From NCBI GenBank assembly GCA_023387715.1, contig JAEWHQ010000340.1, positions 1 to 10,689 of the forward strand: a stretch of DNA of 10,689 bases. The letters are read 5' to 3'. This DNA comes from Pseudomonadota bacterium (lineage in GTDB: Bacteria > Pseudomonadota > Alphaproteobacteria > Rhizobiales > Rhizobiaceae). Positions 6,812 to 10,689 of this stretch are shown one piece after another; the first letter of the stretch is position 1, and the number at the start of each line of letters is the position of its first letter. The translations under genes and the position numbers were made by a program. The notes under the pieces are model-generated. The model made no database searches and had not been told where the DNA came from. It saw only the letters and a program-made list of their open reading frames with translations.

Positions 6812-7622
6812 GCATTTTGGAAAACAGACGGAAGACATTGTCACTGGTGATTTTGGCAATTTCTTCTGATGAAACACCAATGACATCAGCCAGCACATCT
6901 GCCGTATGTTTGACAAAGGACGGCTCATTGCGTTTGCCGCGATGCGGCATTGGCGCCAAATAAGGTGCATCCGTTTCCACCAGCAAACGATCATGCGGAA
7001 CAATCTTTGCGGCTTCACGAATTTCAGCCGAATTTTTGAAGGTAATAATGCCCGAAAACGACACATAACCGCCAAGCTCTACACCTGTACGCGCCAGTTC
7101 GATGCCGGATGAAAAGCAATGCAGAATAAACGGAAACGCACCTTTGGCGGTTTCATCACGCAAAATCTGCGCCATATCATCATCGGCACTGCGCGCATGG
7201 ATGACCAGTGGCAATTGGGTGCGGCGTGATGCTTCAATATGGGTGACCAGGCCTTGGCGCTGTGCTTCCGGCGTTGAATAATCATAATGATAATCTAAGC
7301 CAGCCTCGCCGATTGCCACGACTTTTGCGTGCTGCGCCAGCTCAACAAGTTGATCAGCCGTCACATCAAGTTCTTCATGGGCATTGTTGGGATGGGTGCC
7401 GACAGAGCAATAAACTTCGTCATATTTTTCAACCAGAGCCAAAATCTGATCGAACTTTTTAACCCGTGTTGAAATCGTTACCATACGGCGCACGCCATTG
7501 TCGAAGGCGCGCTGCATGATAGCCTCGCGCTCTTCGTCAAAGTCGGCAAAATCCAAATGGCAATGGCTGTCGACCAGCAAAGGCAACTGGATTTTACCTG
7601 TATTCATCTCATTGGCAGACAT
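6795..7622 (-). CDS. TatD-family metal-dependent hydrolase (YcfH-like)
   Basis: TatD-family proteins are TIM-barrel metal-dependent hydrolases, several with shown 3'-5' exonuclease or DNase activity. From the ATG at 7622 the product is 275 residues, normal for the family. Metal and catalytic motifs are complete: VDSHCHLDF (17-25, His20 and His22), CSVGTHPNN (72-80), GEAGLDYHYD (105-114, Glu106), IHARSADDD (141-149, His142), LHCFSSG (167-173, His168) and VETDAPYLAP (215-224, Asp218). A second ATG at 7607 (270 residues) is an equally possible start; neither has a clear ribosome site. The open frame extends further upstream but that part runs inside metG and has no family similarity. The 7622 start is 7 bases after the metG stop, suggesting translational coupling. 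The order tmk-holB-tatD is the same as E. coli tmk-holB-ycfH, here with metG inserted. Confidence 0.94.
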   Translation of the reverse strand: MSANEMNTGKIQLPLLVDSHCHLDFADFDEEREAIMQRAFDNGVRRMVTISTRVKKFDQILALVEKYDEVYCSVGTHPNNAHEELDVTADQLVELAQHAKVVAIGEAGLDYHYDYSTPEAQRQGLVTHIEASRRTQLPLVIHARSADDDMAQILRDETAKGAFPFILHCFSSGIELARTGVELGGYVSFSGIITFKNSAEIREAAKIVPHDRLLVETDAPYLAPMPHRGKRNEPSFVKHTADVLADVIGVSSEEIAKITSDNVFRLFSKMPRPSI

Positions 7623-7629
7623 CAGACAA

Positions 7630-9177
7630 TCACAATCCGTCTTCTGTTTCCACATAGCGCGGGAAAATCGGCTGAGGAGCAGGCAATGGCGCACCGCTGA
7701 CCAATGGATGGGCAGCAATATCAGCAAAATTGCGCTGATCTTCTTGAATTGCCAGCACATCCAACAGCTTGGCGGCAGATTCAGGAATGAAGGCCTGTGT
7801 CATGATGCCAACGCGGCGCAGAATTTCCGCCGTTACATAAAGAACGGTTTCCATGCGTGCCGGATCGGTTTTACGCAGCGCCCAAGGTTCCTGACCGGCA
7901 AAATAGCGGTTGGCTTCAGCAACAACGCCGAAAATTGCCGCCAATGCATGGTGGATACCTTCCTGCATCATCTGCTTGCGCGCAGTTGCAAGCGCTGCAT
8001 CAGCCATATCAAGAATGGCTTTATCATCGGCGCTGAATTCACCGGCAGTCGGCACTTTGGCTTCACAGTTCTTGGCGATCATCGACAATGAGCGCTGTGC
8101 CAGATTGCCCAGATCATTGGCCAAATCCGCATTGGTGCGGTTGACGATTGCTTCATGGCTATAGCTGCCATCCTGACCGAAAGGTACTTCACGCAGCAAG
8201 AAATAGCGCAACTGATCAAGGCCGTAGCGCTCGACCAAACCCTGCGGATCAATCACATTGCCGAGTGACTTCGACATTTTTTCACCGCGGTTAAACAAGA
8301 AACCATGGGCGAAAACGCGTTTCGGCAATTCGATACCGGCAGACATCAAGAATGCTGGCCAGTAAACCGCATGGAAGCGCAGGATATCTTTACCGATAAT
8401 ATGAGCATTGGCTGGCCAGAAGCCTGCTTTATCAGTGGTCATATCCGGATAGCCAAGCGCTGTAATATAGTTAGTCAGCGCATCAACCCACACATACATG
8501 ACGTGTTTTTCATCGCCCGGCACCGGAATACCCCAGTCAAAGGTGGTGCGGGAAATGGACAGGTCTTTTAAGCCCGATTTGACGAATGAAATCACTTCAT
8601 TGCGACGCTCGGACGGCATAATAAAATCTGGCTGGCTTTCATAAAGCGCAAGCAATTTGTCCTGATAAGCAGAGAGTTTGAAGAAATAGCTTTCTTCTTC
8701 CACCCACTCAACCGGTGTGCCCTGCGGGCCATAACGGACATTGTCGGCACGAACTTCGGTTTCTTCTTCGCCGTAATAGGCTTCATCACGAACCGAATAC
8801 CAGCCGGCATAGCCGCCCTTGTAAATATCACCATTGGCCTGCATTGCTGACCAGATATGCTGACAGGCTTTATAATGGCGCTCTTCAGAGGTGCGGATAT
8901 ATTCGTCATGGGACGAATTCAGATAAACCGCCATTTTCTGAAATTCAGCCGTATTTCTGTCAGCCAGCTCGCGCGGGGTAATTCCCTCTTTGCGCGCGCT
9001 CTGAAACATCTTGATACCGTGCTCATCAGCGCCGGTCAGAAAGTGAACATCCTTACCGTCAAGGCGCTGAAAACGAGCTAATGCATCGGTAGCAATCAGT
9101 TCATAAGCATGACCGATATGCGGTTTACCATTAGGATACGCGATGGCAGTGGTGATATAATATTTTTCGCGGTTCAT
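7630..9177 (-). CDS. metG: Methionyl-tRNA synthetase, short zinc-less form
   Basis: MetG charges initiator and elongator tRNA-Met with methionine in the cytoplasm. The 515-residue enzyme has a class I Rossmann core with [13 protein letters not shown] (HIGH at 20-23), FLTGADEHG (46-54), the methionine-site region [17 protein letters not shown] (228-244), and [12 protein letters not shown] (KMSKS at 300-304), followed by the anticodon-binding helical domain (about 345-480). The connective peptide ([22 protein letters not shown], about 121-142) lacks the zinc-knuckle cysteines of the E. coli enzyme; only two cysteines occur in the protein, at 105 and 371. The Trbp111-like C-terminal dimerisation domain of the roughly 675-residue enzymes is also absent. 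Both are usual in alphaproteobacteria as I recall. The ATG at 9177 is fixed by the conserved N terminus, with only a weak GAAG upstream. It follows holB after a 91-base gap that may carry its own promoter. Confidence 0.97.
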   Translation of the reverse strand: MNREKYYITTAIAYPNGKPHIGHAYELIATDALARFQRLDGKDVHFLTGADEHGIKMFQSARKEGITPRELADRNTAEFQKMAVYLNSSHDEYIRTSEERHYKACQHIWSAMQANGDIYKGGYAGWYSVRDEAYYGEEETEVRADNVRYGPQGTPVEWVEEESYFFKLSAYQDKLLALYESQPDFIMPSERRNEVISFVKSGLKDLSISRTTFDWGIPVPGDEKHVMYVWVDALTNYITALGYPDMTTDKAGFWPANAHIIGKDILRFHAVYWPAFLMSAGIELPKRVFAHGFLFNRGEKMSKSLGNVIDPQGLVERYGLDQLRYFLLREVPFGQDGSYSHEAIVNRTNADLANDLGNLAQRSLSMIAKNCEAKVPTAGEFSADDKAILDMADAALATARKQMMQEGIHHALAAIFGVVAEANRYFAGQEPWALRKTDPARMETVLYVTAEILRRVGIMTQAFIPESAAKLLDVLAIQEDQRNFADIAAHPLVSGAPLPAPQPIFPRYVETEDGL

Positions 9178-9213
9178 AACTTCACATTACTTCGTTTCAA
9201 ATCTTGTTAAATG

Positions 9214-9230
9214 TGACATATCCTATGTCA
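9214..9230. promoter_or_regulatory. Perfect dyad TGACATA-N3-TATGTCA upstream of metG
   Basis: A 7-base perfect inverted repeat with a three-base spacer lies 37 bases before the metG start. On the minus strand it overlaps a consensus TTGACA (9226-9231) that could be a -35 element, although the region 16-17 bases downstream (TAACAA) is a poor -10. It may be an operator or a chance dyad. Confidence 0.4.
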
Positions 9231-9268
9231 AAGGCTCTGTCACTTAATCTTATAAGTGCGGACTAAAA

Positions 9269-10351
9269 TCACATCGCACCCATAAGGTCGCCATGCGTGG
9301 CGAGGTGTGTTTTTTGTAAAACAAGCATGACGGCTTGTTTGCGGTCAAGATTATAAGTCATTGTTTCGGCTGCTTCATCAGAGATTTTATGCCAGAAACG
9401 CGACCAGGCATCTGCCGCCCCTACAAAACCATCCTGAGCATATTTACAGGCCTTTGCAGCAATCAGATTGAGCATGTGCTCCATAAATAAATGATACTGC
9501 ACTTCCGCTTCACGGCCGGTTAAAACCTGCGCCAGATTTTGTGCTTTCGGCACATCAAAAATAGGTGCGGCCAAAATTGCATCGGCCGTATCTGCAATTT
9601 CAAGCCCACCATTGGCCGCCATCAGCAGGGCACGTCGCACACTGCCTTCCGAACGCGCAAGCAGCGACTGCATATAATCAGCATTGCCTGTATCTAGGCC
9701 AACATGAGAGCCGATACGGCTTAATGTTTCACGCATAGAGCCATTATCAAGCGGCTTGAAACGCAAAGCCTGACAACGCGAACGGATCGTTGGCAGCAAT
9801 CGTCCGGCAGAATGCGAAATCAGGATAAACAAAGCCTTTGCCGGTGGTTCTTCCAGCGTTTTAAGCAAGGCATTGGCTGCGTTGCGGTTCATATCATCCG
9901 CCGGATCAATGATAACAATACGCCAGCCATCATCTGACGCAGTACGCGTTAAAAAATGCGTTACCTTGCGGATTTCATCAACCGTAATCACGGTGCGGAA
10001 TTTGCTGGCTTTCTGATCAAATGGCCGGCTGATATGCAAAACAGCCGGATGCATGCCGCCCGCAATCTGGCGATAAAGCGGGGTGGTATAATCCGGTTTA
10101 TTTAAGTGCAGAGGGGCGTGTGCCGCTTGCGGATATTGTAAAATATGCCCTGCCAGCCGGAAGGCAAATGTGGCCTTGCCGATACCCTGCGGCCCTTCCA
10201 GCAATAGCGCATGATGCATGCGCCCGCTTTTATAGGCCTGCACTAGAAACTCGACATTATCCTGATGACCAGTCAGAAAGTCATTGGCAGATGGTGCCGG
10301 AATACCTTCAATCGTATCATAGGTCGGCGGACTGACTATATCATTGATCAT
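9269..10351 (-). CDS. holB: DNA polymerase III clamp-loader delta' subunit
   Basis: Delta' is the rigid stator of the clamp loader that places the beta clamp on DNA at the replication fork. The 360-residue protein has the AAA+ layout: LTGHQDNVEFLVQAYKSGRMHHALLLEGPQGIGKAT with a P-loop (GPQGIGKA, 53-60), the sensor and box region DGWRIVIIDPADDMNRNAANALLKTLEEPP (141-170), and the arginine-finger SRC motif in LPTIRSRCQALRF (186-198). The zinc-binding cysteine cluster of E. coli delta' and DnaX is absent: residues 71-110 contain no cysteine. This fits alphaproteobacterial HolB as I recall it. The C-terminal domain (about 210-360) is helical and more variable. The ATG at 10349-10351 overlaps the end of tmk by 11 bases, so the two are translationally coupled. 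Unlike the E. coli order, metG follows before the tatD gene. Confidence 0.95.
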   Translation of the reverse strand: MINDIVSPPTYDTIEGIPAPSANDFLTGHQDNVEFLVQAYKSGRMHHALLLEGPQGIGKATFAFRLAGHILQYPQAAHAPLHLNKPDYTTPLYRQIAGGMHPAVLHISRPFDQKASKFRTVITVDEIRKVTHFLTRTASDDGWRIVIIDPADDMNRNAANALLKTLEEPPAKALFILISHSAGRLLPTIRSRCQALRFKPLDNGSMRETLSRIGSHVGLDTGNADYMQSLLARSEGSVRRALLMAANGGLEIADTADAILAAPIFDVPKAQNLAQVLTGREAEVQYHLFMEHMLNLIAAKACKYAQDGFVGAADAWSRFWHKISDEAAETMTYNLDRKQAVMLVLQKTHLATHGDLMGAM

Positions 10352-10689
10352 CTGCCACCCTCTTGAAATTTTTTGTTTTCAGTAAAGCTGCGACCTGAGC
10401 AATAATATCCTGACTTATGGCTTCCAAAGGCCTGTCCGCATCAATCACTTTGCAGCGTTCAGGCTCATCGGCAGCAATTGCAAGGAAAGCTTTTCGGCGT
10501 GCTTCTTGTGTAAAAATCTGTTCTTTTTCAAAGCGATCCGCTGTTTCGTTACCACGACGCTTTACCGCGCGCGCCATACCTTTTTCCGCCGGAATATCCA
10601 GAATAAAGGTCATATCCGGTTTGACACCATCAATAGAAACGCGCTCCAGATTCGCCATAAAACCGGCATCCAGATTACCGGTTACACCC
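10341..10689 (-). CDS. tmk: Thymidylate kinase, C-terminal part (5' end beyond window)
   Basis: Tmk phosphorylates dTMP to dTDP, an essential step of dTTP synthesis. About 116 of the roughly 210 residues usual in the family are present, and the reading frame stays open through the right window edge. Translation upstream of the internal ATG at 10658 gives GVTGNLDAGF running into MANLERVSIDGVKPDMTFILDIPAEKGMARA, so that ATG is internal and the gene is truncated by the window. PDMTFILDIPAE matches the family strand, RRGNETADRFE is the LID/DRFE region, and the helix FTQEARRKAFLAIAADEPERCKVIDADRP precedes the C terminus. The N-terminal P-loop lies outside. Its TGA stop lies 11 bases inside the holB start. 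Confidence 0.95.
   Translation of the reverse strand, partial: GVTGNLDAGFMANLERVSIDGVKPDMTFILDIPAEKGMARAVKRRGNETADRFEKEQIFTQEARRKAFLAIAADEPERCKVIDADRPLEAISQDIIAQVAALLKTKNFKRVADDQ

Noticed and set aside
7623..7760. N-terminal extension of the TatD-family protein to 7760
   Set aside because: The extra 46 residues overlap the metG coding sequence and do not resemble TatD proteins, which begin close to the DSHCHLDF motif.
9241..9258. Small hairpin CACTTA-N6-TAAGTG just past holB considered as a terminator
   Set aside because: Only six AT-rich pairs and no T run on the minus strand, so it cannot be called a terminator.
1..10689. Search for insertion sequences, CRISPR arrays, tRNA genes, phage or defence genes
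   Set aside because: No transposase, regularly spaced repeats, tRNA-like clover leaf or toxin/nuclease cassette was seen; every long frame belongs to a known housekeeping family.

Overview
The window is an ordinary chromosomal housekeeping segment from an alphaproteobacterium, most likely a Brucellaceae-like member of the Hyphomicrobiales. The evidence is protein-level resemblance recalled from memory. GlnA resembles rhizobial GlnA, the ABC exporter matches Brucella Cgt / rhizobial NdvA-ChvA nearly end to end, and there is an ATP12-type F1-ATPase chaperone, a family found in alphaproteobacteria and mitochondria. MetG is the short zinc-less form. Base composition looks close to balanced, lower than typical free-living rhizobia. 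Species cannot be fixed from the sequence.

Layout. Positions 1-863 (+) hold the 3' part of glnA (glutamine synthetase I), ending in a strong hairpin at 872-901. A leftward block (3720 to 937) follows: an RluA/RluC-family rRNA pseudouridine synthase, a ten-helix EamA/DMT transporter five bases downstream of it, and an ATP12 chaperone. This block converges on glnA. A 360-base divergent intergenic region (3721-4080) separates the pseudouridine synthase from ndvA (4081-5880, +), the cyclic beta-1,2-glucan exporter. ndvA ends at a second hairpin (5893-5919) whose arms match the first. From there to the window end every gene reads leftward. In transcription order they are tmk (partial at the right edge), holB, metG, a TatD-family hydrolase (YcfH-like) and a PhnP-like metallo-beta-lactamase-fold hydrolase.

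How the genes relate. The tmk-holB-metG-tatD-MBL run is a conserved bacterial neighbourhood of DNA precursor synthesis, the clamp loader and tRNA charging. Its genes overlap or nearly touch, except for a 91-base gap before metG and a 48-base gap before the MBL gene. tmk/holB overlap by 11 bases and metG/tatD are 7 bases apart. glnA serves nitrogen assimilation, and ndvA supplies periplasmic glucan for osmotic adaptation and host interaction.

I found no mobile element, CRISPR array, tRNA/rRNA gene or defence system, and no convincing undescribed system. The observations worth a second look are small: matched bidirectional terminators, dyads before metG and at the tatD-MBL junction, and the dyad-containing ndvA upstream region.
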